A stretch of DNA of 64,000 bases from Vreelandella titanicae BH1 (GCF_000336575.1 NZ_AOPO01000009.1:62001-126000); one strand, 5' to 3'; shown: positions 45,461 to 54,382, numbered from the stretch's first letter. Notes: generated by a model not told the origin, from the sequence alone. Program-made: numbers and translations.

Positions 45461-47011
45461 TCAAGCCGAAATCCTCCGCAGTAGGAATACCAGCGGTACG
45501 CTGGCAATGTAGATCAGTCCCATCCAAGTAAAGATGTCGTTAAAGGCCAGCACTTGTGCCTGCTGAGAGACTCGTTGCGCCAGCATGGCGACGGCGGTGT
45601 GATAGGTATCGGGCACCGAGCCGGCGAGCATCGCTTGGTATTTGGCGATCTCCGCTACCACGACCTCGCGGCTAGTATCGATAGCAGGAATGAGCTGATT
45701 CCAGTGAAAGTCCTCGCGGATGTCGCGCACCGTATCGATCAGCGCCAGTCCCATGGCACCCCCCAGGTTGCGCATCACGTTAAAAAGCCCGCTGGCGTTG
45801 CCTACCTCGCTCGGCGGCAGGGTGCCCAGGGCAATACGCGAGGCTGGAATGATACACAAGATCAGCCCCATGCCGCGCACGATCTGCGGCACGCAGAACT
45901 GCCAAAAGCCCGACTCCACGGTAAGATTGGCGTTCATTATGGTGCCCACGCCGACCAGCAGTAGGCCCATAAACAGCATAATGCGCAGATCGAGGCGGTT
46001 GGACAGCTGACCGACAATAGGCGCGCAAAGAAACATCGTCAGCCCGGTGACGAACATCACCTGGCCAATTTGCAGGCTCGAATAGCCGCGCACATAGCCA
46101 AAAAACAGCGGCATGATGTAGACCAGCCCGTAGAGCGCGATGCCGATGATAAAGCCCATCCCGGCGCCGATGGCAAAGTTGCGGTTGGTAAAGGCGCGCA
46201 GATCGACGATTGGGTGGTCGCTGCGCAGGGTGCGGATGAAGAACCAGGCTCCCGCCACTAGGCAGGTCAGGCTGAACAGCAAGATTCGCTGGCTGGCAAA
46301 CCAGTCATCGCCGGGCCCTTCTTCAAGCACAAACTCTAGCGAGCCCAAAAACACCGCGATCAATACCAGGCCGATCAAGTCCAGGTGGCGCGCGACCGCG
46401 TGGTTGGGTTTGTCGATATCGAGAAATGTCCAGGCGGCCCAGCAGACCAGAACGCCGGGGATCACGTTGGCCAGGAACAGCCAGTGCCAGCTGAGCGTCT
46501 CGGTGATGTAGCCGCCCACGGTGGGACCCACCGAGGGTGCCATGGTGACAACCATGCCGATCACCGCCTGCACGCTGCCCATCACCCGGCGGGGAAAGAT
46601 CGAAAAGCTAACTGCCTGGGTAATGGGTATCATCGCTCCGCCCATAAAGCCCTGAATAGCGCGCAGCACGATCAGTTGCTCGATCGAGGTGGCCAGCGCG
46701 CAGCCCAGGCTCGCCAGGGTGAAGCCGACGCACGACAGGGTGAAGGCTACTCGAGTGGAGAGAATGCGCATCAGCATGCCCGACAGCGGGATCATCACAA
46801 TCTCGGCGATCAGGTAAGCGGTCTGCACCCAGGAGATTTGATCCTCGCTGGCTGAGAGCCCCGCCTGGATTTCGTTGAGCGAGCTGGCGACGATCTGAAT
46901 ATCCAGAATTGCCATGAACATGCCAAACACCGCAGCAATGAAGCCAATGCGCTGTGGCCAGGGTGGCATGTCGTTAACGCCCGTCACCGAGCCGGCGACC
47001 GTCTCGCTCAT
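45461..47011 (-). CDS. emrB: DHA2-family MFS multidrug efflux permease (EmrB-like)
   Basis: 516 aa with 14 predicted membrane helices. DHA2 signatures are MAILDIQIVASSLNEIQ in TM1, AYLIAEIVMIPLSGML, and motif C-like QAVIGMVVTMAPSVGPTVGG. It overlaps the adaptor gene by 4 bp (ATGA). With an outer-membrane channel from elsewhere it would expel hydrophobic drugs or uncouplers. The substrate is not known. Confidence 0.92.
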   Translation of the reverse strand: MSETVAGSVTGVNDMPPWPQRIGFIAAVFGMFMAILDIQIVASSLNEIQAGLSASEDQISWVQTAYLIAEIVMIPLSGMLMRILSTRVAFTLSCVGFTLASLGCALATSIEQLIVLRAIQGFMGGAMIPITQAVSFSIFPRRVMGSVQAVIGMVVTMAPSVGPTVGGYITETLSWHWLFLANVIPGVLVCWAAWTFLDIDKPNHAVARHLDLIGLVLIAVFLGSLEFVLEEGPGDDWFASQRILLFSLTCLVAGAWFFIRTLRSDHPIVDLRAFTNRNFAIGAGMGFIIGIALYGLVYIMPLFFGYVRGYSSLQIGQVMFVTGLTMFLCAPIVGQLSNRLDLRIMLFMGLLLVGVGTIMNANLTVESGFWQFCVPQIVRGMGLILCIIPASRIALGTLPPSEVGNASGLFNVMRNLGGAMGLALIDTVRDIREDFHWNQLIPAIDTSREVVVAEIAKYQAMLAGSVPDTYHTAVAMLAQRVSQQAQVLAFNDIFTWMGLIYIASVPLVFLLRRISA

Positions 47012-48183
47012 GACTTGGGCCGCTCCGCTGCCAACTGCTGGGCAGGGCGGGAGTCATTTTGTGGTTCAAGATGACGAGTATCGATCTCGGGCACGGCCGA
47101 TAGCCCGGCGCGCAGTTGGCTCAGCGCCTCGGTGGGGCCGGTGACGCGGATCTTGATCGGCACCCGCTGGACGATTTTGTTGAAATTGCCGGTGGCATTG
47201 TCCTGGGGCAGCAGGCTGAACTCGGTGCCGGTGGCTGGCGACAGGCTGTCGACGATGCCTTCGTAGGTAATATCCGGGTAGGCATCCAAATGCACCGCGA
47301 CTGGCTGGCCGACGCGAATCCGCTCGAGCTGGGTCTCCTTAAAGTTGGCTGCCACGTAGGCCGACTCGATGGGTACCAGTTGCAAAAGCGTCAGCGACGG
47401 CTGCGCTAAGGTGCCGACCTCAACGCGTAGATTGCCAATCACGCCGTCCCGGGGGGCGACGATGCGGGTCTTATCCAACTGGTGGCGAGCATAGTCAAGA
47501 TCGGCGCTAGCGGCGTCCAGATTGGCTTCAGCGCGGGTCACGTCGCTCTCGGCCACGGCTAGCTGCCGCCTGGCCGAGACAACCGCTGCTTGGCTTTCGG
47601 CAAGCTTTGCCTGGGCGACACTCAGTGCGGCCTGGTCATCTTCGCGCTGCTGACGGGAGCCATAGTTGTTGGCGGCAAGCGACGAGGAGCGCTCCAGATG
47701 CTGGCGCGCCTGGTCGAGATTAGCCTGGGCCGCCTGCTGCTGAGCCGTGGCCTGATCGATAGCCGCCTGTTGCAAATCTACCTGGCGGTGTGATTGGGCG
47801 ATTGAGGCTGCGGCCACTGCCTGCTGGGCCTCGGCCTGGGTCACCTGGTCGCGGTAGCTCTCGGCGTCTAGACGTATCAGCAGATCGCCTTGCTTGACCG
47901 TTTGGTTATCATCTACCGCCACCTCGACGACCCGCGCTGATAGCTCGGCGCGTACCGCGACGCTGTCGGTGCGCACGTAGGCATTATCGGTCTCTTCCAT
48001 GAAGCGCCCGGTTTGCCACCAGCCCATGCCCCACCAAATTAGCGCCGCCAGGACGATAATCCCCGCCACCATAGCGAGTAACTTGCGGCTAGTTTTGCCG
48101 CTGGAGTGGGCATCTTGACCCGCGACGGCATGGCTGCTTTGGCGCTCATCCGGGGGCTCGCCCGGCTTAGTATTCGATGTCAT
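47008..48183 (-). CDS. emrA: HlyD-family periplasmic adaptor (EmrA-like)
   Basis: 391 aa. One membrane segment near 34-55 (LLAMVAGIIVLAALIWWGMGW) is followed by a biotinyl-lipoyl half motif (ARVVEVAVDDNQTVKQGDLL), a long Gln/Ala-rich coiled-coil hairpin (about 105-225) and the second lipoyl half (IVAPRDGVIGNLRVEVG). AAGGAG lies 5 nt before ATG 48183. It links the inner-membrane permease to the outer membrane and is the first gene of the pump operon. Confidence 0.93.
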   Translation of the reverse strand: MTSNTKPGEPPDERQSSHAVAGQDAHSSGKTSRKLLAMVAGIIVLAALIWWGMGWWQTGRFMEETDNAYVRTDSVAVRAELSARVVEVAVDDNQTVKQGDLLIRLDAESYRDQVTQAEAQQAVAAASIAQSHRQVDLQQAAIDQATAQQQAAQANLDQARQHLERSSSLAANNYGSRQQREDDQAALSVAQAKLAESQAAVVSARRQLAVAESDVTRAEANLDAASADLDYARHQLDKTRIVAPRDGVIGNLRVEVGTLAQPSLTLLQLVPIESAYVAANFKETQLERIRVGQPVAVHLDAYPDITYEGIVDSLSPATGTEFSLLPQDNATGNFNKIVQRVPIKIRVTGPTEALSQLRAGLSAVPEIDTRHLEPQNDSRPAQQLAAERPKS

Positions 48184-48264
48184 GACCACTCCTTAAGGCA
48201 ATAGCGCTCCTGCTAGGGGCTCCCTGTGAGGAAAAGACACCTCCCTTGGGAAAAAGACAAATAG

Positions 48265-48285
48265 TGTAATGAATGCTACATTACA
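48265..48285. promoter_or_regulatory. Palindromic operator between emrA and tetR-family gene
   Basis: TGTAATG and CATTACA form a perfect inverted repeat with a 7-bp centre. It sits midway in the 182-bp divergent gap, with AT-rich flanks that could hold both promoters. The size and place fit a TetR dimer site, controlling the pump and possibly the regulator itself. Confidence 0.65.
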
Positions 48286-48365
48286 TTTCCAGGGCAAAAA
48301 ATATTACTTCTGTGCGCCGCGTCTTTATAATTAATCCTTCTTTATATACCTCTATAGGAGTGTCA

Positions 48366-49028
48366 ATGCCACGCTCAACCGCGCCAGATATGCTCGGTCG
48401 CAACATAACTGATGGCGTATCGTCGCGCGGCGTGGCGCGCCGTGAACGTTTGCTGGATGCTGCCCGGGATGTTTTTCTTGAACAGGGCTATGCCGGTGCC
48501 AGCGTTAACGAAGTGGTTGCCCGCGCCGGCGGATCTTTGGCGACGCTGTATAAGCAGTTCGGTAACAAGGAGGGATTATTCACAGCGGCGATGGAGCGTC
48601 ATATCTCCACCGCTTGGGCAGTGCTGGAGGAGGGGCGACGGGATCACCAAGCCCTAGAGCAGGTGCTGTACGAGCTAGGCCGCCGAATGCTGACGTTGGT
48701 GTTCGAGCCGGGCGTGATCCGTTTAGTTCGCGGCTTAGCCTTTGAGGCCGAACGGGCTCCGGAGCTTGGTGAGCTGTTTCTCACTCGCGGCCCCGACCAG
48801 ACCCGTCAGGCGCTAGCTGCTTACTTAAGCGAGCAGGTGGATAGCGGCCGTCTTGACCTCGACGATCCGCGTGAAGCGGCCGGTATGTTTATGGGCATGT
48901 TGCTTGGTGAATGGCACATTGACGCTCTGCTTGGTCGCCATGTGCGTCTTGACGAGACGCGGTGCAACGCTCGAGCTCGACGCTGTGTCGAGCTCTTCCT
49001 CTCAGGTGCGGCTAGTGCTTCGACCTAG
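48366..49028 (+). CDS. TetR/AcrR-family regulator of the efflux pump
   Basis: 220 aa. The HTH is at about 22-68: RRERLLDAARDVFLEQGYAG, SVNEVVARAGGSLATLYKQF, as in TetR proteins. The C-terminal ligand domain has the AefR-like pattern with RLVRGLAFEAERAPELGELF. ATG 48366 has TAGGAG 6 nt upstream; an in-frame ATG at 48273 lies inside the operator. It is divergent from emrAB and is probably its repressor. Confidence 0.9.
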   Translation: MPRSTAPDMLGRNITDGVSSRGVARRERLLDAARDVFLEQGYAGASVNEVVARAGGSLATLYKQFGNKEGLFTAAMERHISTAWAVLEEGRRDHQALEQVLYELGRRMLTLVFEPGVIRLVRGLAFEAERAPELGELFLTRGPDQTRQALAAYLSEQVDSGRLDLDDPREAAGMFMGMLLGEWHIDALLGRHVRLDETRCNARARRCVELFLSGAASAST

Positions 49029-49049
49029 GTCGTTCAGGGGGAAAGGTCA

Positions 49050-49883
49050 TCAATAAGCTCCCAGCGTTTGCCCCATCTGCACCATGCTGCCCAGCGGATT
49101 GTTTGCGAAATTGGGCGGCTTGGCGAAACACATCACCACCGTTGAGCCGAGCTTGAAGCGGCCCATCTCAGCGCCTTTTTCAAGTGTGATAGGTTGGCTA
49201 AATTGTGTGCGCTGAGGGCAGCCCGCAAGCGGCGTCACCTGCCCTGACCAGACGGTTTCGATGGCAGCGACGATCATTGCACCAACCAGTACCATCGCCA
49301 TGGGGCCGTGCTCGGTATCAAAGATACATACTAAGCGCTCGTTGCGGGCGAAGAGGCCTGGCACGCAGTTGGCAGTGGCTTGGTTGACCGAGAATAGTCG
49401 CCCCGGCACGTAGATCATTTCCCTAAGCGTACCCGTCACCGGCATGTGCACCCGGTGGTAGTCCCGAGGGGAGAGGTAAACGGTGGCAAAGCTGCCGCCT
49501 AAGAACTCTTCTGCCAGTGCCGTATCGCCGCCGAGCAGGGTTTGCGCGGAGTAGGTGTGGCCTTTGGCCTGCACCAGTTGTCCGGCCTGTAGGCGTCCGT
49601 ATTGGGAGAGCGTACCATCGGCGGGGCTGAGAATACCGTCGCCTAGCGGGCGGGCATCCGCTTTGAGCGCACGGGTGAAGAAGTCGTTGAACGTAGCGTA
49701 GGCGGTAGGGTCTGGCTCTAGCGCCTGGCTCATATCAACGTTGAAGCGTTTGATAAACGCTTTAATCAAGGTGTTTTTCACCCAGGGATTGTCACACTGG
49801 GCGAACTGGCCGGTTAGGCGCGAGATCGCGTGGTGAGGCAGCGGATATTGGAGTAGCGAAAAGGTTTTTTGGGAAAGAGTCAC
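49050..49883 (-). CDS. psd: Phosphatidylserine decarboxylase proenzyme
   Basis: 277 aa. The self-cleavage motif LGST lies in [13 protein letters not shown]; cleavage leaves the pyruvoyl group on the small subunit. Upstream signatures are [21 protein letters not shown] and [14 protein letters not shown]. It makes phosphatidylethanolamine at the inner membrane. It converges on the tetR-type gene with 21 bp between. Confidence 0.96.
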   Translation of the reverse strand: MTLSQKTFSLLQYPLPHHAISRLTGQFAQCDNPWVKNTLIKAFIKRFNVDMSQALEPDPTAYATFNDFFTRALKADARPLGDGILSPADGTLSQYGRLQAGQLVQAKGHTYSAQTLLGGDTALAEEFLGGSFATVYLSPRDYHRVHMPVTGTLREMIYVPGRLFSVNQATANCVPGLFARNERLVCIFDTEHGPMAMVLVGAMIVAAIETVWSGQVTPLAGCPQRTQFSQPITLEKGAEMGRFKLGSTVVMCFAKPPNFANNPLGSMVQMGQTLGAY

Positions 49884-49937
49884 AGTGGTTACTTTTTGGC
49901 AGTGGCTTGTAGTGGGATATTGCCATTAAGAGCTACC

Positions 49938-50083
49938 CCGGTGACAGGTCTACGAGGGGGCGCTGTGAACCCTTCCTTGGGCGCTACATTTGCCATCTGA
50001 CCGCCATGGATGGCGGAAATGCCGGAATGGTATGGAACATTTTCCGGCCATGGCAAATGACCCCCTCTACAACCTGTCCCCGG
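49938..50083. repeat. Large palindromic intergenic repeat, copy 2 (inverted)
   Basis: This is the reverse orientation of the element at 21648-21812. Shared blocks include GGGCGCTACATTTGCCATC, CCGCCATGGATGGCGGAAAT (as a variant) and CCATGGCAAATGACCCCCTC. Its outer arms CCGGTGACAGGT and ACCTGTCCCCGG differ from copy 1 but still pair. It fills most of the 251-bp gap between the rhodanese gene and psd, both on the minus strand. Confidence 0.8.
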
Positions 50084-50134
50084 CGCTCTTGATCGAGCAC
50101 ATATTTGTTTTAAACATTGGGGAAGAGTGTGTTA

Positions 50135-50977
50135 TTACTTTTCAATCGGTGTGTCGTCGCGGTTGCCCCATTCACCCCAGGAACCCGCATAGCCGCGCAT
50201 ATTAAAGCCTAGCGCCTTGCCCACCAGCCAGGTGAAGCTGCTGCGGTGGTGGCTTTGGCAATGGGTGGCAATTTCCATGTCGGGCGTGAGGCCCAGGGCG
50301 CCTAGCTCGGTGATCAGCTCGGCGTAATCGCGTATACGTAGCGCGCGGTTGCGATCCATGGCATGGAGCCAATCCATATTGACCGCCCCCGGAATATGGC
50401 CCAGGTGCTTGTTGTTACCGCGTAAGCCATCGTACTCATCTTTGGAGCGCGCATCCCATACCGCAAACTGCCTATCATCGAGCTTTTCTTTGATTTCGTC
50501 GCAGGTAATCAGGGCTTGGGGGTTGAGAAACTCAGCGTGGTATTCGCTGGGGGTTGGGGCGGTCGGTTCTGTGCTCTCTTCCAGGCCCGCATCGCGCCAG
50601 GCGTGAATGCCGCCGTTCAAATAGGAGTAGCGGGTGTGGCCGATCAGGTCTAGCGTCCACAGTAACCGTGCCGCCCAACCGCCGCCTTCGTCGTCGTAAG
50701 CGACCACGTGAGTATCGCGGGTTAAGCCCAGGGCACTGAACAGCCTTGATAGCGCCTCGACGCTGGGAACGTCGCTGGGCACAGGCCCTTCACCGCGCAT
50801 CAAGTAGCGAAAATCGAGGAAGATAGCCCCAGGCACATGGCCCTGGCGATAGCTATCGCCGTTGACCGGTACATCGATAATCAGCAGCTGTGGGTCATCC
50901 AAATGTTCCTGCAGTTGTTCGGGCTCAACGATTAGCGGCAGCAGGTTGGATTCCGACGATTGGCTTTCGGTGCTCAT
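50135..50977 (-). CDS. Sulfurtransferase with two rhodanese domains
   Basis: 280 aa, two rhodanese modules. The N-terminal one (about 15-130) is inactive-like with YDDEGGGWAARLLW. The C-terminal one has the active-site loop CQSHHRSS with the catalytic Cys. The loop differs from the CRxGx of classical thiosulfate sulfurtransferases and from the CGSGVTA of mercaptopyruvate enzymes, so the sulfur donor is uncertain. It lies 18 bp downstream of rsgA. Confidence 0.9.
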   Translation of the reverse strand: MSTESQSSESNLLPLIVEPEQLQEHLDDPQLLIIDVPVNGDSYRQGHVPGAIFLDFRYLMRGEGPVPSDVPSVEALSRLFSALGLTRDTHVVAYDDEGGGWAARLLWTLDLIGHTRYSYLNGGIHAWRDAGLEESTEPTAPTPSEYHAEFLNPQALITCDEIKEKLDDRQFAVWDARSKDEYDGLRGNNKHLGHIPGAVNMDWLHAMDRNRALRIRDYAELITELGALGLTPDMEIATHCQSHHRSSFTWLVGKALGFNMRGYAGSWGEWGNRDDTPIEK

Positions 50978-50995
50978 GAGTAACTCCTCTAAATC

Positions 50996-52015
50996 CTAGC
51001 TATCCAAGCTATCAAGTATGCGCCGGTAGCTGGTAAAGCGTGCTGGATGAATCTTGCCTGCCTCGACCGCTGCGAGTAAAGCACAGCCTGGCTCATTGCG
51101 GTGGCGGCAGTCGCGGAAGCGGCAGTGACCAATATAGTCGTGAAACTCGATAAAGCCGTCGGTGACTTCCTGCTCGTTGAGGTGCACCAGGCCAAACTCG
51201 CGAATACCCGGTGAGTCGATGAGATCGCCGTCGGCCACTTCAGCGCGACTCATGGTATAGAGGCGTGCCGTGGTGGTGGTGTGAGTACCTTTGCGCGAGT
51301 CTTCCGAGAGCGCACCAATGCGCAGGGTTTCATCGGGTAGCAGCAGGTCGATTAGCGAAGACTTGCCCACGCCGCTTTGACCGACGAATACCGAGGTACG
51401 GCCTTCAAGCTGGCTGCGCAGATCATCCAGCCCGGTTTCGGTAGCGGTGGTGGTGCGCACGACGGGATAGCCTAAATCGCGATAGCGTTCTAATAATTTG
51501 CCTAACTCGCCGCCATCTTCTGGCAGCAGATCGGTTTTGTTGAGCACCAGCACTGGCGCTATACCGGTGGCCTCGGCGGCGACCAGATAGCGATCGATAA
51601 GGTTGGCGTGAGGTGCGGGTTCCACCGCAAACACGATCAACAGCTGGTCAATATTGGCGGCCACTGGCTTGAGCAGGCCGCGAGCATCTGGGCGCTTAAG
51701 CACGCTATCGCGCTCTTCACGGGCCACCACCACGCCGGAGCCTTCTTGCCCTGCGCGCCATATCACTCTGTCGCCGGTGACTAGGCCATCCAAGTTGGCG
51801 CGTAAGTGACAGCGCACCGGTTCATTATCGCTATTGCGCACCTCCAAGGTGCGTCCAAAGTGAGCAACGACACGGCCTGGCTGTTCGGCACCGTATTCAC
51901 CGGCGGCGAGCTTTTCAGCGTCTTGAACATCGCGCTTTTCTGCACGCTGGGCACGTTCCGCCTGGACTTTCTCGACGCGCCACTGTTGCTGGCGACTTAA
52001 TTTACGTTTGCTCAT
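50996..52015 (-). CDS. rsgA: Small ribosomal subunit biogenesis GTPase RsgA
   Basis: 339 aa. OB-fold N-terminal domain, then a circularly permuted GTPase with NKTDLL (G4) before GQSGVGKSSL (G1) and DSPGIREF (G3), and a C-terminal zinc-binding GHCRFRDCRHRNEPGC. It checks late 30S assembly. ATG 52015 follows AGGTGG; a GTG two codons upstream is weaker. Confidence 0.96.
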   Translation of the reverse strand: MSKRKLSRQQQWRVEKVQAERAQRAEKRDVQDAEKLAAGEYGAEQPGRVVAHFGRTLEVRNSDNEPVRCHLRANLDGLVTGDRVIWRAGQEGSGVVVAREERDSVLKRPDARGLLKPVAANIDQLLIVFAVEPAPHANLIDRYLVAAEATGIAPVLVLNKTDLLPEDGGELGKLLERYRDLGYPVVRTTTATETGLDDLRSQLEGRTSVFVGQSGVGKSSLIDLLLPDETLRIGALSEDSRKGTHTTTTARLYTMSRAEVADGDLIDSPGIREFGLVHLNEQEVTDGFIEFHDYIGHCRFRDCRHRNEPGCALLAAVEAGKIHPARFTSYRRILDSLDS

Positions 52016-52148
52016 GACCACCTGATGATCGCTACAATAGATGTCATTGTACCTATCAAAGGTGTGATTGTACTTATCAAAGATGCCATCAAGTAGCCAA
52101 GCTCTCCTTTGTAGCTGCTTGAAGGGTCTATTTTCAGTGTTATTTAAG

Positions 52149-52287
52149 AAACCTCTGATTAACTATTGCGCTCGACCATACGGCGTTAAAAATCGCCTCA
52201 AAATGCTCATTTACAACCCGTAAACTCCGCTTTTTCGTTGATTTTTGCCTTGTCTGGCCTTCACTCATTACGTTAATCAGAGGCTCC
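52149..52287. mobile_element. MITE-like element with 12-bp perfect inverted ends and a 5-bp target duplication
   Basis: CCTCTGATTAAC (52152-52163) and GTTAATCAGAGG (52272-52283) are perfect inverted termini of a 139-bp segment without a reading frame. TTAAG occurs directly outside both ends (52144-52148 and 52288-52292), which fits a 5-bp target-site duplication. It lies at the left border of the AT-rich sugar-acid island. The parent transposase is not in the window. Confidence 0.7.
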
Positions 52288-52292
52288 TTAAG

Positions 52293-52582
52293 TATTATTT
52301 TGTTTTTCACTATTCAGGTTGCATTCAAGTCTGCTACTCATTGCAGTGCTCTCATCAACACCTAAAAAGGCTAAGCATTACAAGGTATCGTAACCGTGCT
52401 CAAGGTGAGATTCGCGGAGGTTGTGCGCTCGCTCTGTCTGGTGAAATGTCTCAAGAGCACTCATCAATTAGTATAAGGCATTGTAGCTGCTCACTACGCA
52501 TTTACTGTGGGCGTCAAATCAGATGACCTTATGTCGTATGCACCTGAAATCGGAGTGGCTCTCGTAAGGAAGTGTTTTATAT
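52293..52582. other. AT-rich non-coding spacer
   Basis: I see no credible gene, RNA or repeat in this stretch between the MITE-like element and the inverted repeat at 52583. A 93-codon open frame at 52245-52526 begins within the MITE-like element, lacks a ribosome binding site and has no family features. Confidence 0.5.
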
Positions 52583-52614
52583 AACATAAAATGTATTCTT
52601 ATACATTTTATGTT
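52583..52614. promoter_or_regulatory. Perfect 14-bp inverted repeat upstream of the TRAP operon
   Basis: AACATAAAATGTAT, a TCTT loop and ATACATTTTATGTT match without error. The hairpin is AT-rich and has no T tract. It lies about 90 bp upstream of the predicted dctP promoter. It could be an operator for the GntR regulator of the island, or a weak terminator. Confidence 0.5.
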
Positions 52615-52701
52615 CTGAGCCAGGCTGCATTATAGGGTTGTATAAGCATAGGTCTCACTAGTCTTTTTATGAGTCTTTAAAAAATCTTCACCAAGGGCTA
52701 T

Positions 52702-52750
52702 TTGACACAGCAATCTGAGGGCTGCTATTAATATTTTGTGATATATCACA
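52702..52750 (+). promoter_or_regulatory. Predicted TRAP-operon promoter with overlapping palindrome
   Basis: TTGACA (52702-52707) and TATTAA (52726-52731) are 18 bp apart. The perfect palindrome TGTGATATATCACA (52737-52750) falls on the expected start point. CRP half-sites are similar, but the centre is 4 bp instead of 6. Blocking of the start site by the island's GntR protein is a reasonable reading. Confidence 0.6.
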
Positions 52751-52777
52751 GCATGCATCGCAAACATGGAGCAGCTT

Positions 52778-53803
52778 ATGAAAACTATAAAAAGATCTAT
52801 CGTAGCAGCGCTTGGCATTGCTTTACTCTCGCCTTTAACCAACAGTTACGCGCAAGACGTAACAACGCTTAACTTCCAAACACATCATAGTTCCTCATCA
52901 CTACAAGGAGAGGCACTTAATCGATTTGCCGATTTGGCAAACGAAATGTCAGGCGGTAGTTTAGATATAAAAATGCATACTGACTCAGCAGTAGTGAAAG
53001 CGTCTGAGGCATTTGAGTCAGCAAGTATGGGTATTATTGATGGTGATGCAACGGGGGCAGGATATATAACGGGTAAAAATCCAGCCTTTCAATTTTATGG
53101 CGATATCATGGGAGGGTACAACACACCTCTCGAGTTAATCGGTTGGTATAAAGATGGAGGCGGGTTAGAGCTAGCTAACGAACTATACCACAAATTTGAT
53201 ATGCACTTGGTTGGAGTGTTTGTCGCGACTCCTGAAGCGCTCAGCTCGACTACTGAGTTGGCGGGGATAGAAGATATAGATGGTTGGAAGTTCCGCTCTC
53301 CTCCTGGTATGGAGTCTGAAATATTTGCAAGTTTGGGAGCTGGCCCAGTTGTAATGCCTTTTGGTGAAGTGTTTACGGCGATGTCCACAGGAACCGTTTC
53401 CGGCGCGGATGCATCCACCTTGGCAGTGAATAAAGGTTTAGGTCTCTACGATATAGCAGAGCACGCTACTTATCCGGGTTTTCATTCAATGCCCATTGAG
53501 CACGTGGCGATGAATCTTGAAAAGTGGAATAGCCTTAGTGAAGCAGAGCAACAAATACTTCGTTCTGCTCTGGATACCATTGCATTGGAGATAGTTCAAG
53601 ACTCCACAATGCTCGATCGTCAAGCAGCAGTAGAACTTAGACAAGAAGGCGTAACTCTACACGATTGGAGCGAGGAAGACCGTCAGGCATTCAGGGAAGC
53701 AGCTCAAGCAGTGTGGGAAGATTGGTCGACACGTAGTCCTGAAGCGAAAGCCGCGTATGATTCACATATCGCCTATATGACGAAAATAGGCATCCTTGAA
53801 TAG
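52778..53803 (+). CDS. TRAP transporter substrate-binding protein (DctP type)
   Basis: 341 aa with a signal peptide (about 1-25, NSYA before QDV). DctP-family signatures are GWKFRSPPGMESEIF with the Arg that binds the carboxylate, VVMPFGEVFTAMSTGTVSGAD, and the C-terminal helix. GGAG lies 6 nt before ATG 52778. It binds an organic acid in the periplasm. The downstream enzymes suggest a sugar acid such as idonate or gluconate. Confidence 0.93.
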   Translation: MKTIKRSIVAALGIALLSPLTNSYAQDVTTLNFQTHHSSSSLQGEALNRFADLANEMSGGSLDIKMHTDSAVVKASEAFESASMGIIDGDATGAGYITGKNPAFQFYGDIMGGYNTPLELIGWYKDGGGLELANELYHKFDMHLVGVFVATPEALSSTTELAGIEDIDGWKFRSPPGMESEIFASLGAGPVVMPFGEVFTAMSTGTVSGADASTLAVNKGLGLYDIAEHATYPGFHSMPIEHVAMNLEKWNSLSEAEQQILRSALDTIALEIVQDSTMLDRQAAVELRQEGVTLHDWSEEDRQAFREAAQAVWEDWSTRSPEAKAAYDSHIAYMTKIGILE

Positions 53804-53820
53804 ATGAAAATGCCAATAAA

Positions 53821-53840
53821 CCGAGGCCATTAGGCCTCGG
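53821..53840 (+). terminator. Hairpin between dctP- and dctQ-type genes
   Basis: CCGAGGCC-ATTA-GGCCTCGG is a perfect 8-bp stem followed by CTTAC without a T run. Such hairpins after a binding-protein gene usually stabilise the 3' end of its message or attenuate read-through, so that the binding protein is made in excess. Confidence 0.6.
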
Positions 53841-53860
53841 CTTACTCAAGGAGAGACTCT

Positions 53861-54382
53861 ATGCCACCTGCTAAGCATAAGTCATCGATTGCAAAAACAA
53901 TAACGGCACTTTTTTCTTTGCTGCTACTCGTGATTGTGGCCGTCACTTTTTACGAAGTGTTAGCCAGGTATATATTTAAAGCTCCCACCCTGTGGGCCAA
54001 TGAGCTGGCACTTTGGTTATCTGCGCTTCTTTATGCGGCAGCAGGTGTCTATGCAATGCAGCTCGACCAACACCTTCGTATTACCGTCTTATATGACGCT
54101 TCGCCATCTTGGCTAAAGCGAGTATTCGACTGTATCCAGCTTATTTGCGTGCTTACTTACTGCTTGGCGGTATCCTGGTTCGGTTGGCCCAGTTCATGGA
54201 AAGCATTGTCAACGTGGGAGCGCTTTGGTACCGCTTGGAATCCTCCCATACCTGCGACAGTCAAGCCTGCCATAGTGTGCGCAGCACTGATAATAGCGAT
54301 CTACGCGATTATCAATTTCGTCAATAATATGCGGGGGATCGACACTCGCTCACTGGCTGAGGAGAAGGGACGTGTCGATTGA
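53861..54382 (+). CDS. TRAP transporter small permease (DctQ type)
   Basis: 173 aa with four membrane helices (about 10-30, 47-65, 84-103 and 134-152). LWANELALWLSALLYAAAGVY is the DctQ pattern. AAGGAGAG precedes ATG 53861. It overlaps the large permease gene by 11 bp. Confidence 0.92.
   Translation: MPPAKHKSSIAKTITALFSLLLLVIVAVTFYEVLARYIFKAPTLWANELALWLSALLYAAAGVYAMQLDQHLRITVLYDASPSWLKRVFDCIQLICVLTYCLAVSWFGWPSSWKALSTWERFGTAWNPPIPATVKPAIVCAALIIAIYAIINFVNNMRGIDTRSLAEEKGRVD

Noticed and set aside
52245..52526. 93-codon frame in the spacer before the TRAP operon
   Set aside because: It starts within the MITE-like element, has unusual composition and no ribosome binding site or recognisable domain.
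52737..52750. CRP binding site
   Set aside because: The half-sites TGTGA and TCACA are present but separated by 4 bp, where CRP needs 6.
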